From Zygnema cylindricum (Eukaryota > Streptophyta > Zygnematophyceae > Zygnematales > Zygnemataceae): DNA of 64,000 bases. Position numbers and translations under genes: made by a program. Where the stretch lies: the NCBI GenBank assembly GCA_037447655.1, contig JBBHKE010000927.1, positions 264,400 to 328,399 of the forward strand, given 5' to 3'. The notes beneath the pieces were generated by a model. It did no database searches. It saw nothing but the letters and a program-made list of their open reading frames with translations, and was not told where the DNA came from. This document shows positions 12,701 through 22,926 of the stretch, piece after piece. How positions within the stretch are numbered: position 1 is the first letter of the stretch; each line of letters starts with the position of its first letter.

Positions 12701-13128
12701 CTGCATCTGGTCTAGAAAAGCACCAAAAAAAGCGGAAAAAAGGTCAGTTTTGAGGCGAATAGAGACAAAAAAACGATTATTGCTGACAGGAATAACTGGT
12801 AGGAAGTTGGATTGGAGTTTTTTAAGTACAAGTTAAGTAAAATTTATTTTTTTCATCTCGGAAGAAAACAGGAAATGAATGAGAAAAAGATAAAACATAA
12901 GCAAAAATAGTGCAAAAAGGGACTCGGAAAAAGAAAGACAGGTCAGCTTACCAAAAGAATAATAAAGCAAATATAAAAAATATGAAGGAAAGAGAGAGAC
13001 CGAACAGACAGAGTGGAAAAATATTGAGACAAGAAAGAGTATTTCCTATTATCTTTTCGACTTCTTGTAACTAAAAAGGTTTTATTAGCGGCAGCTTTGA
13101 GAGAGAGAGAAGCTCCTTCCTCCGCCAT
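6793..13128 (-). CDS. POGLUT2/3 (KDELC)-like protein O-glycosyltransferase, GT90, 7 exons
   Basis: Exons on the minus strand: 13128-12952, 12711-12511, 12167-11935, 10577-10345, 8807-8758, 8147-7413, 7005-6793. All introns are GT-AG and all phases agree, giving 613 residues. Residues 46-59 (FLHIFYICFIILL) form a signal anchor, predicting a type II ER/Golgi protein. Residues 127-260 resemble the filamin-like domain of KDELC proteins (weak). CNCP at 263-266 and Cys278 match their conserved cysteine block. The GT90 core spans about 300-590: NNEVYYR, LPDVEFYAHNSDWP (339-352), FRG (410-412), LDLDG (489-493), FRTPYLLAGGS (498-508), KQ and YFYEEL. The family transfers glucose or xylose from UDP-sugar to Ser/Thr of secretory proteins; the substrate here is unknown. 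No KDEL-type tail: it ends in SCNC. The start is the ATG giving MAEEGASL, the nearest one before the anchor. An upstream ATG at 13161 is possible. Confidence 0.85.
8680..8730. repeat. CATTCT/CATTTT hexamer microsatellite
   Basis: Imperfect hexamers of CATTCT and CATTTT in an intron of the GT90 gene, 28 bp beyond the donor site of the 50-nt exon 5. Length variation here could affect splicing of that small exon, which is inference. Confidence 0.8.
9635..9832. mobile_element. TA-flanked MITE (198 bp) in a GT90 intron
   Basis: Inverted ends begin CACCGCCCATCG on both sides and match over about 25 bp with two differences. The element is bordered by TA (9633-9634 and 9833-9834). TA duplication and short size point to a Tc1/mariner-type miniature element. 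It sits in the 1.5-kb intron between exons 4 and 5, so it is presumably tolerated. Confidence 0.8.
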
Positions 13129-13468
13129 TTGCGGAGCCCATTCTACTAAAGAGCAGATCATTAATCCTGTCTTGGAGGTGGCAGCAAGCTGCAGGAATAT
13201 TGGAACCTTATGGCTTCTCTTTACCTTTGGTTTCGTTTCGTTTACAGTTTGGTACTGTACTTATTGTACTTTATTTATACGTTGGCTGCCAGCCAATGGC
13301 GTGCTAGAAGACGTACGGATATTGTTTGAAAAATTCAACCACGTGGGCGAAGAAGCTCGCGTCGGTAAGACATGTGAGGACTATCGCAAGGGCGGTCGCA
13401 CGGTACGGGATTTCGTTCATTGATTTCTGGCCTGCTAATTTGTTTTTTAGTTCGGCTGCCAGGTAACC
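13129..13468. other. 5' flank of the GT90 gene
   Basis: Some 340 bp separate the chosen start codon from the first transposon fragment at 13469. The minus-strand promoter and leader should lie here, but no clear TATA box or other element was recognised with confidence. Confidence 0.4.
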
Positions 13469-13640
13469 ATAGTTCAAAACATAGTTCAAAAGTAGGCGTT
13501 TCTATTGTAGGTCTTTTGTCGGCACCTTCATCGTAAGTTGTGTTACTGGCTTTTCATGTGATCGTCTTAAGTCACTACTTTGATCAGCGACCGTTCGATC
13601 GTCCGAATCTGACGATAGTCCTATCGTAAGTTGTGTTAGG
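13469..13640. mobile_element. Truncated family E MITE fragment
   Basis: Begins with CCATAGTTCAAAA and continues with sequence matching the family E copies (taagttgtgttac, cttttcatgtgatc, gatcgtccgaatctg). It breaks off at a TTAGGGTGTGTCCCCATG sequence, which is the end of a TTA-flanked MITE whose other end is not seen. Confidence 0.65.
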
Positions 13641-14079
13641 GTGTGTCCCCATGTACTTGTAACTTAGCGAAATTACTTTGTATTTTAGCGCGGATCCGCC
13701 GGACCCGGTTTTCAAGTGTCCCTATGCCTGTAATGACGAAATCGTAACTTACGCTTGTGACGATTGTATAAGTCGACAATACCTGTGACGGTTGTCAACG
13801 TCGACAATCTGTGGTCGCACGATATTTTTTGTACCTGCTTGTGACGTCGCATGTCTTACCGTGACATTGTAGACGTACCGCCTTCCAGCCTGTGCAATTT
13901 CACGGTCGAAGATGAGGCGCTTTGCCTTCGCGTCTCCTGTCCGGTCGACGTGAAATGGCATCGGAATTCAGTAATTTGGGTTCTTAAGATTTTGATTTTT
14001 TTTTTCAAATAGGATACATGATTTTAATTTTTCCTTGACGTTAATTGAGGAACCGTACAAAATAGCGTAACGCCCGAAA

Positions 14080-14405
14080 TTCAAATTACAATAAAATATA
14101 AATAGTGTGGTGTACGATTGATGCTGGACCGTACATAAATATAACTTTTCAAGTGAAAATTTACAAAAAATGAATTAGATCAGACGCGCACGCATAGGAA
14201 CGTGCGCTCAAAAAAACGGGATTAGTCTGACACGTAAGTTAGAAATAGCATGTACGGAAATTTTAAACTCGCGACGGCGTACGATTTCTAATATTTTGTA
14301 CGAATACATATATTAATGTATATAATCGTACGAAGAATATTCCATTTTTGCTGTTCCCAAATTAGCATAAACGCCGAAATTAGAATACACCTTTTTTTTG
14401 AAAAT
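14080..14405. mobile_element. Fragment of a TA-flanked MITE
   Basis: The run with 'aatagtgtggtgtacg', 'accgtacataaa' and 'cgtacgatttctaatattttgtacg' parallels 50.97-51.24 kb and, inverted, 21.19-21.50 kb. Neither end could be fixed. Confidence 0.5.
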
Positions 14406-14931
14406 TTTCAAATTCTTAATTAGGGTGAAGTTCCATCATACGTTTCTGTAATTGTATGGCAAACTCTACAGACCGGGTCGATTGAGTCGATGCTCCATCA
14501 CGTAGAGTCTGTTAGCCACGTGTTTTAAATTGATTGGCGACACGCAAGCTACGATCCGATATTGAATATCCTTCAGAATTTAAAAATGAATTTGCCGTAA
14601 GAAGCTTTATTTCAAAAAGTGCGATGGAAAAAACCATCAAAGTACAAAGGGTTTCAAAAAAGGGGAAAAAAAACGCTTAGTGCTAAAAAATAGCCAAAGG
14701 AAACTAAGGAAAAGAAAACATGTGAAAACACCAAATCAAACTAGAAAAACTGCCAAAAACAAACAAATTTACTAAAGATGACACTATACAAGTTGACTAC
14801 ACAACCCTAACCAACTAAACCCCACACCCCCGAAGGTCGTGGATGTGGATTGGATCTCGTGGTGGAAGATCTGGGAGGTCGCGCCTGTCATCCGCCACCG
14901 TGCTCCGCCGTAGAAGGGTCGCAGCTTACGC

Positions 14932-17900
14932 TCATTGAAGAGCTACTGATACCCGTTGACGGTAAAAAGCAACAAGAAGGCTCGGGGGAGGGCTCTCGGA
15001 GCCCCGGAAATCAGATGTCTTCTTTGCACAGTTACGAAAGAAATCATCAAAAGACTTGTCCAAAGTACCAAAAATTTCCGCAGCAAATGGCACAAATTGG
15101 TCCGCCGGGTCTCGGTGAGCATAATCCTTTTCCTTAGAAGTTGCTGCGTCTTGAGCCGCCACGCCTGTATGCACCGCCGCGCGAGAAGAAACGTGGGTCC
15201 CAGTCAGATCCGTGAGTACGACATCACCCAAAGTCCTCCCAGCCCCATGGAGGAAAACCAAGTCAACCCGAGGACTTCGAAGGCCGTTAGACTGGGAGCG
15301 AGGAGGTAGAACATGAGAAACTTCGCGCCTCATGGTGTATCCTGCTTCAGTGCCAATTGCAGCAATTGAGTCGCGAACCAAATCATGCGCAACAGTACGT
15401 TCACCGCCCCTGGGGCAACGTAGTAGATGAATCCCGTCTGGGTCGATAGGGTGACTACAAACACAAAGGGGTCGCCCAAGAAGAGCAGGGTGAGGCAAAC
15501 CCAAGCGTAGACGTAGGGCAAAGTGAACTGATCCGAAGTCAAACGAAATGTTGAAAAACCGGCGTGGCTTGCAACCACGCACCAGCCCCTGGTCCAGAAC
15601 ACGAACGCAGTCGAGCCCGCGATTGAGCGGAAGGTAGCGCGTTCAAAAGGTTATGGAATTCAGCAACTGCCAATTGCTCAGTTATGCGCTGTTGGAGATG
15701 GAAGTTGTTGTCCGAAATAAGAGTTGGAAAAGGTGGAACCTGGTTTCGTGCATTAGGCGGGAGCAGTGCACGCGCAGAGAGAAGGGTCTCGTGAAAAGGA
15801 AAAAGCTTTTCCTCCACCTTAGGGACCGCCAGAGCTAGAATTGGAACGTCATCGACGATAAAGCGAGAGGTGATGGAAGGTGCCACCAAAGCCCAACTAC
15901 CCAAATAGGCCGCCGGAGCAACGCTAGCCACATGAATCAAACCTAAGCCGCCATTAGAAATAGGGAGACTTTCTTGTTGGCAGGCAAACGAGCCCTCCGG
16001 CCGATCAAAAATCCCATGCCCAACAATGTGGTGAATCACGCTTAAAAGTTTTTCGTCAAAGTCTTTCAAAGAAGACAAAAACGGAGCCGTTGGTGGGAAT
16101 GTCCGGGCGAGATATAACGGACGTTGAGCAAAACAACGGGTGAGGATTGCGAAAGCCACTTGGGAGTCAGAGAGCTTAGGAAGGTCATCAGAGTGGGAGA
16201 GGTCCTTTAACAAAGCATCAGTAACAACTTGGTTAACAAAGGATGGGGTTCCGATAGGGGATCCTAAAGCTTTAATTCCCTCCGTCGAAGACGCAATTCG
16301 AAAACCCATAGGGATAGGGTAGTCGGAAGGTAAGCCTTGGGGGCACCACGCCACACATTTAGATGGCTTAATTGATAAGCCGATCTTAGAAAGTTGCTCT
16401 GCAAAATGGGCGAAGGCAGACAGAACTTGGTCCCGGGGCCCGACAATATGCGTATCATCCGCAATTGAAGGGAATAAACAACCAGGAAAAGCCGCAGCAG
16501 AGTCACGTAATGCTTGAAGGTGAGCCAACGCAAAAAGGGGTGCCCCCAAAGGATCACCATGGCGAGTGCCAGTCGCAGATTCTAAGGTGGCAACATCACC
16601 AAACGGACCGCCTAGAGGAAAGATGAGGGGGCTTGGACGAGAATATAAGGCACGCACAAAAGGGAAAATCAGGTTAATCGGCGATGGTGCATGCCTTAAT
16701 TCTCGAAAGATAGCATTACGATTGACTGTGTTAAATGCGTTGGCAACATCCACTTGAAAGACCACCCAATCTGGATGGAGATCCAGAAGAGCACGAAGGC
16801 CATGAACAACTGCCTCACACCCCCCCTAGTAGCAACTCCAAACTGATGCGGTGTAAAATGGTCATGGAAGGCCCCTTGAAGTTGAATACACATCGCACGA
16901 GCCACCAAACGGTACAAAACTTCTCCAATAGCAATAGGGCGAATGCCGCTGGCAGGTTTCGAAACAGCTACAAGACGTGCCGCAGAGAGAAGAGGTACAA
17001 CATGATGAGGGACGTGCCCCCGAGCCACCCCAGAAGCCACTTTAAAAAGAAGGTCAAAACCCTGAGAAGGGGTCTCAGGGGCGAATACATCCCGCAAGAG
17101 CTCGTAAACCATGCCAGATGGGCCTCCAGCTGAAAGATGAGGAGACCGAATCAAAGCTTTTGTAAAAGCTTCTCGCTCCAAGTCAAAAGACTCGAGTGGA
17201 TCATGCACCTCAACGAAAGGAAGGAGCTCGTCACGGGCAGGAGGATGGAGCAAACGCAAAGCTTCAACCGTTGCCTCTGAAGACGGAGATAGGGTGAAAG
17301 GTCTAAGAGCACGAGCAGCTCGAGAAAACTCTCCAGAACGACCAAGATGGACAGCCCGATGTAGTCTCGCCGTGGAGCCTGGTAATGGGGCATGACGCTT
17401 GGGAGGGGACATGGAAAGACCTATGGCACGATCCGTGTGCTCTTGTTGCAATGACTCCCAATCCCCCCTCAAAAATCGTTGGCAACGAGCTTTTGTCTCA
17501 CGAGCTCCGCTCGCACCCCCCCTTGAAGGCAAAACCAAAACCCAAAGAGGAAACAAAAAGAGTAAGTGCCACGCCGCGTCGTTGGCGATGTCTTCAGCCA
17601 ATAAGGCTAAAGGGAGTCGAAGAGCCGCTTGGACAGAATCACGAAGATTGCTCAGGATACGAGTGTACAATCGAGGGCGTGGATAGCCCAAATGGTAACA
17701 CCCAAGAACGTCGAGGCGACGAACATATTGCCAATTAGTCGGAGATGGTTGTTGACGAACAATTGGTGGAGAAGGGTGGCCTTTATCTGGGGGCGGGATA
17801 CCCTTAGGAGTAAGAGGACATGACTTCAAATGCCTCGACAAACCGCCACCCGCCACATATAACCTTCCACAATGAGGACAGGGTACCCTCGGTGAACCAA

Positions 17901-18327
17901 AACTTTACGATGGAGGTAACGAAGGTGGTTGTGAAAGAGGGATGGAATGCATTGGCTGAGAATGCTCCGAAGGTGGTGGTGAAAGAGGGGTGGAATGCGT
18001 TGGTTGAGAATGCTCCTGAAAGTGGGGTGGACGGTAAGGGGCACCAATGAGAGGGGAAGGCTCGTTGCTTAAAGATTGGGATGGAATAGGTTTTGTAGAA
18101 AGTATTGGTTGCGTGCCCTCAGGGGGATGTGTGCAAGGGTTAGGAATGGTGGAGGGAACCGTGTGTGGGGGTAATTGTACAGTAGGAAGTGGGGGAGTAG
18201 TACTCTGGGAGGTAAGTGACGGAGGGTCAAGGTTAAGGGTCTCATCTGAGTTATTCAACCGTGGTCGAGCATGATCCGAAGAAGACGGCGACGGGGAGCG
18301 TGACGCCCGCCGCTTGTGAGGGGCCAT
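14932..18327 (-). pseudogene. R2-type retroelement polyprotein (ZF-RT-endonuclease), broken in three places
   Basis: One long reading frame from ATG 18327 to a stop at 14932, with three breaks: an in-frame TAA at 17905-17907, a frameshift in a G7 tract at about 16820-16826, and a frameshift near 15550. Visible parts: a Pro/Ser/His-rich N-terminus, the finger CPHCGRLYVAGGGLSRHLKS followed by Cys, reverse transcriptase with motif A FQVDVANAFNTV, motif B TRHGDPLGAPLFAL and motif C SIADDTHIV, then CVCSHPIDPDGIHLLRC and an endonuclease-like RVDLVF...DVVLTDL. The protein would nick a target and copy element RNA onto it. The frames are otherwise long and clean, so inactivation looks recent. Confidence 0.8.
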
Positions 18328-18509
18328 AAGAGTGGGAGTCAGTGGATGACGATCACTTGTGCTGTTGCACGCCTGGTGGCAGTGCAGGATGTGCTCGGTA
18401 TGGTCCCCTCGGTGGATCCGAGGAGGTGAAAGAAAAGTGGAAAAAAAAAAAGCCTCTTGAGCAACAAAAGAAAAATAATCGGAAAAAGTCGTGGTTGATT
18501 TCTGTAGAG

Positions 18510-19095
18510 CAAATTCCGGAGAGTACTAGCGCGCCAATTTTTGAGCCGTATACAAGAAGGGGAGATCAGGAAACTCTAGCATAAAGCCATGGTTTAAGGT
18601 TGTAAAAGGTCGCCGGCCAAAATTTTTTTGTTTTTTGTAGGAAATTGGCCAAAGGCGGCAGAGCCGGTTATGAAAAAGATGAAGGAAACGGATGCAGCTA
18701 GCTTGTCCACAAAAATAAAGGTTCTGAAAAATACTTTTTGGCGCCAGATATACGAAGATATGGTCAAAAAACTGCAGGAGGAAGTGACTAAAAATTAATT
18801 CCCCTCAAATCGAACTGAGTATGACGAAAAAAAAGGTAGTAACTGCGAAAACTCCTATCGTTGGCTAATGGCACGCCAATTTAGGCGGTATTGTTTGCAA
18901 GAAATGGCCACAGAAATGGAAGAGGAAAACGGCCGAAATTGATGACTCCGATTAGTGAAAGACGAAAGAGCGGATGGAGCTGATTTGTCTATCAGAAGAA
19001 AGGACTTGAAAAATACTTTCCGAAAAGTATCCGCACGCCAAATTTTGACGCCGGATAGACGACGGGAAGGTCAAAAAACCCTAGCAGGAAGCCAT
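18510..19095 (-). repeat. Diverged direct repeats in the retroelement 5' region
   Basis: Blocks at 18531-18593 and 19032-19095 share the same ordered words (cgccaatttt/cgccaaattt, gagatcagg/gaaggtcaa, aaactctagc/aaaccctagc, aagccatgg). A partial third lies near 18739-18788. The arrangement resembles promoter monomers found upstream of some non-LTR elements; promoter function is inference. Confidence 0.55.
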
Positions 19096-19322
19096 GGCCG
19101 AAGCTTCGAGAAGGCCGACAAACTTAACTTCAAATCTTGACTTGCGTACCATGTACCTGCGTACGAAGTAATCATACGAAAAACTTTTATACTTTTTGCA
19201 AACGCCAGTCTGTACGCCAGCTCATTTTTTAGGGTTTCAGTTTTTGAACATAACGAAAGTCCTTTGATAGAAATAGTGTGACGAACAAAAGCTACCGAAA
19301 ATAGCGTGACGAGGGAATGTTA

Positions 19323-20008
19323 GGGCGTGTCCCCATGTGTTCAAGTAAGGGTTTTTTTCCGTCGTTTACACAGAAAATGGGACTTCCTACTTGAAAATAT
19401 TACGCCATACGAAAAATGGGCAAAAACTCAAATACATTTTGCGTCATTTTGGAACTTGAAAGGTACGGCGATTTGGCAGTATTATCATCGCGACCCACTT
19501 CCAGCTCATCTTCACACTTGCACTGAAATCAAATCGCGATCTGCTTTTAATCAAAATATTACCCTATTGACGAATAGAAGGCCTGGGTTGCACGCGTCAA
19601 AAGTTTTCATTTGTTTTTTTTGCAATTGGGAGAATACAAGAAAAAAAAAATTATTTGTCAGTTTGCTTATGTTGTCCATTTGTGAGCGTCTACAAATGTC
19701 ATTTTCTAGACTTAGGCGATTGCTTATGTAGTTCACGTGTGGGCGTCAACAAATGACAGTTGGCGTCGACTTTTGTCCCAGTATGTCAGGAGCTCTTTGC
19801 GGCGTACAAATGTTCGCAGTTTGTTCCGAGATCGTTGGCGTCTACAGATGTCATCAGTGGTATTGGCGACGTGTACAACTGCCACATATTCAAAATAATG
19901 AACGCGCAAGTAACTATTGACATAGGCACACTTTGAAAAGTACACCGTAAAATCAGCACTAAATTCCAAAATAACGTTTCAAAATACCGGATACATGGGG
20001 ACACGCCC
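19323..20008. mobile_element. TTA-flanked MITE 'family A' copy 1 (686 bp)
   Basis: Inverted ends GGGCGTGTCCCCATGT / ACATGGGGACACGCCC, flanked by TTA on both sides (19320-19322, 20009-20011). It is inserted in a family J copy. The undisturbed site gggaatgTTAcgaaat at about 58204-58219 carries a single TTA. A 3-bp TTA duplication is typical of PIF/Harbinger elements. No transposase is encoded. Confidence 0.85.
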
Positions 20009-20991
20009 TTACAAAATTTCGATTTTACATTCGGTTGTATTTTGGAAAGCGCGTGTCATGTGCAAATATTAAGATTTTTCATTGGTTTTTCTTCATGAGA
20101 CGTAGCTTAATCGTCCAGCGTGTCACGGTTTTTTATTTCTGTATCCGCCAACCCACCACCTTGACATTTACAGAAAGCAATGAAGCGAACTCCTCGCAGA
20201 TTAACATCCGACGGCCAATATTACCTCCAAGACCTTCGGAGAGTATCGGCAAGATTCTCTGTAATGTTGTTTTTCGTATAAAAACAAAATAGGCGGTACG
20301 ATCTAGTACGGAGGGTCGCGAATTTCTGTAAACTACGCCACTTTTCGCGTGATGGAACGTCACTCTTAGCATCAATTACGGTAAATTTTCTTCAACACTA
20401 TTTAAACTTTGACACTAATAACGATTCGCGGTGTAGCGACTGTAAAACATGTGAGGACTATCGCAAGGGCGGTCGCACGGTACAGGATTCGTTCATTCAT
20501 TGATTTCTGTTTATTGCCTGCTAATTTGTCTTTTAGGTAGGCTGCTAAGAAATGGCATGCTACAAGCGTACAGAAGTCCATAACGGTGCCATGTTTTTGT
20601 TGCCCAGTGGGTGATGGGAAACAAGTGATTCTAATTTTTTTTTTACACTCATGGGCTACGATACACCGTCAATCGCTATTAGCGTAGAAGTAATAGTAAC
20701 TTAGTGGCACCAATATGGTGTGATTCACGGCACACTAACCTTGAATCGTAATTAGTGATAATGTTTTTTTCGCCTCTTAAAACATATTTTCTCCATGCAC
20801 GCTTGTCAGATTGTGGATTTAACGATTGCGATCGAAAGGTTACATTCTCAGCTTACAAATGGCGGTCTTAAATTGAAAATTGGACCAATATGTACGGAAA
20901 AAATATGTTTTCAGTGGTGAAAAAATAAACGTTAAAGGTAAAGTTCCATTAGGACATTCTGTAATTGTACGGCCAACTTTACAGAATGCTA

Positions 20992-22152
20992 CACCGCGAA
21001 TCGTAATTAGAGTAAAAAAATAATAATAATAACAAAGAGTAATGAACGCTACACCGCCAATCGCTATTAGCGTAGAAGTTTATTTAGCGTGTATGAAAAA
21101 ATACCGTGGTTTACGCTAATTAAAAATTTGGAAATTTTGAAAAAAAAACATACATTCTTATTGTTTAATTATGGTTATTTGGATCTTTGAACAAAAAGAT
21201 GTCGGTCGTAAACATGCTTACACTAATATAGGTCTCCGTACAAAATCTGACAAATCGTACCCAAATGGTACGTTCACACGGTCGAAACGTCGCTGTCGGA
21301 CGAATATGTGCGAACAGGATTTTTGACTACTTGGTTTTTTTCCCCCTTTAGAACGCACATTCTCATGCGTCCGCGGTAACTAAAACTAATTTATTGTACT
21401 TTTTAACTTAAAAGGTACATTTATGTACGGTCTGACACTGCCGTACAACATTATATTTCAAAGACAACGTACTTTCGTTTTGTACGGTACTTAGAATTTA
21501 ACCATAAATAGAGCAAAGAAAAAAATAGAATAAACTACACTATTTGAGAATAATAATAAAAAAAAGCGGGACGGAATTAGCGTACACTATGGTAATAGCG
21601 ATTGGCGATGTAGTTTATGTGATAGAGCTTTTTCAACTATGAAGTTTACTCTAATTTATTTAAGTATTCTATATTGGGTTATGTCGGCGATAATTATGTG
21701 CGCGATAATTGTGAACACTAAATTACGTAGACGTACAAAATCTGTCAATCCGTATAGTATTGACGTCGTTATGACGCTATAACTATTTGTCGCACTGGAT
21801 GTCAATTAATGTTCACATTGACGACGATGTTGTCGACGGACGAGAGTTATGTGAACGACTTTTTTTCGATGTGATTGATTTTTTTGTTTAGTGCGATTTC
21901 ACGTGCGAGCGCGATTCTATTAAATCATTATTTGTACCTTTTTACTTATAAAAGCACAATTTAGCACGGTCAGACGACGTCCGTAGTCCACACTATTTAA
22001 AAATAACTTATATTATAATTTTTTACGCTAATTGAACCTCACCTAAATTATAACAATGGAAAAAATAGAATCGATTACTCTATTTGATGTGATAGAGTCG
22101 AAATTTCGAGCGACCGAATTAGAGTAATTTACTCTAATTATGATTCGCGGTG
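20992..22152. mobile_element. TA-flanked element (1161 bp) containing a second TA-flanked element
   Basis: Ends CACCGCGAATCGTAATTAG and, inverted, CACCGCGAATCATAATTAG, bordered by TA (20990-20991, 22153-22154). About 25 terminal bp match. A further element at 21052-21610 is nested within it. No transposase frame is seen. Confidence 0.75.
21052..21610. mobile_element. TA-flanked MITE (559 bp), nested
   Basis: Inverted ends CACCGCCAATCGCTATTA / TAATAGCGATTGGCGATG, with TA at 21050-21051 and 21611-21612. The interior (gtcggtcgtaaacatgctta, acgttcacacggtcgaaac) recurs inverted at 50.95-51.37 kb. Confidence 0.75.
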
Positions 22153-22926
22153 TACAATTTGAACGAAGTTCAATTGCGCAGAGTTTTTAATCCACGTGTT
22201 TACAAAAGAGTGGTACCACGTAAATGTAGATTTGATATTGAAAATCCTCATCTTCATTTGAGTACCATCTACGTGCGTACCAAGTATCGTTGAACAAAAC
22301 TTTTGTACTATTTGCAAGCGCCTTGTCACATACCGCCTCATTTTTATATAATTATTGATTGTTCGCATGACGAATGAGCGTTGTCAAAAATAGTGTGAGA
22401 AATGGACCCTAACAGAAATAGCGTGACGAAAGTGCGTTACGACATTTCGTTTGATTTTTTTGCTGGATTTTTTAATGTGTATATCGTGTGAGAAATCTTT
22501 TGATTTCCGGTGGTTGCCATATTGACAAGTATACCCATTATACAACGTGTCGCGGCTCAATTTTTTTTGTAATGGGCGATGTACCTGTGGGGTAAATCGC
22601 CAATTACATAAACTTTAGAAGCGAATGCTTTGCAAAAAAATATTCAACGGCCATTGTTAATTCCAAAACTTTTGGATAATATTGGCGCGATACTTTGTAA
22701 TGTTATTTTCCACATAAAAACAAAATAAGAGGTACGGCGTAGTACATATAAGTTTGGATTTCTCTAAACAACCTCGCTTTTCGTCTAATGGAACTTCACC
22801 CTTATTACGATTCACGACATTGTCGCTCACGCATACTTGCCTTAATTTAGTGTTCATCTATTCGATATTGGAAATCTTCAAAAAAAATAACCAGGTGTAC
22901 AATTCGAAGGTAAATATTCGTACAAG

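Larger units (their letters stand above)
14583..19112 (-). mobile_element. R2-type (restriction-like endonuclease) non-LTR retrotransposon, inactivated
   Basis: Read on the minus strand: a 5' region with diverged direct repeats (19112-18350), a coding region (18327-14932), and a 3' UTR with AATAAA near 14607. The domain order is N-terminal CCHC finger, reverse transcriptase, C-terminal CCHC finger and a restriction-like endonuclease region, as in R2-type elements. It lacks LTRs. It lies inside a MITE rather than in rDNA, so strict rDNA targeting is unlikely for this copy. Both borders come from comparison with the uninterrupted MITE at 57.5-58.6 kb and may be off by 10-20 bp. Target duplications were not resolved. 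Confidence 0.75.
14422..20364. mobile_element. MITE 'family J' copy 1, split by two later insertions
   Basis: The left end (TTAGGGTGAAGTTCCATCA) and first about 160 bp are at 14422-14582. The body resumes at 19113 (gccgacaaacttaacttc), is interrupted again at 19323-20008, and ends near 20364 with a decayed inverted end (gatggaacgtcactctta). The copy at 57530-58580 runs straight through both positions. The native element is therefore only about 0.7 kb, and the 14.58-19.11 kb and 19.32-20.01 kb blocks are younger insertions. Confidence 0.75.
20937..22801. mobile_element. Family J MITE copy 3, diverged and interrupted
   Basis: The left part (aaagttccattaggacattc, ctgtaattgtacggcc) is at 20937-20990. 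The right part resumes at about 22155 and ends with ctaatggaacttcaccct at 22801. The interior between 22155 and 22801 parallels the J copy at 58.0-58.58 kb with many differences. The gap is filled by the TA-flanked element at 20992-22152. Confidence 0.6.

Noticed and set aside
12943-13161. Upstream ATG at 13161 as start of the GT90 protein
   Set aside because: Not excluded, but the ATG at 13128 is the one nearest the signal anchor and gives a shorter, more usual N-terminus.
16735-17738. Plus-strand frames of 95-132 codons opposite the R2-type element
   Set aside because: They are shadows of the GC-richer retroelement coding sequence on the minus strand.
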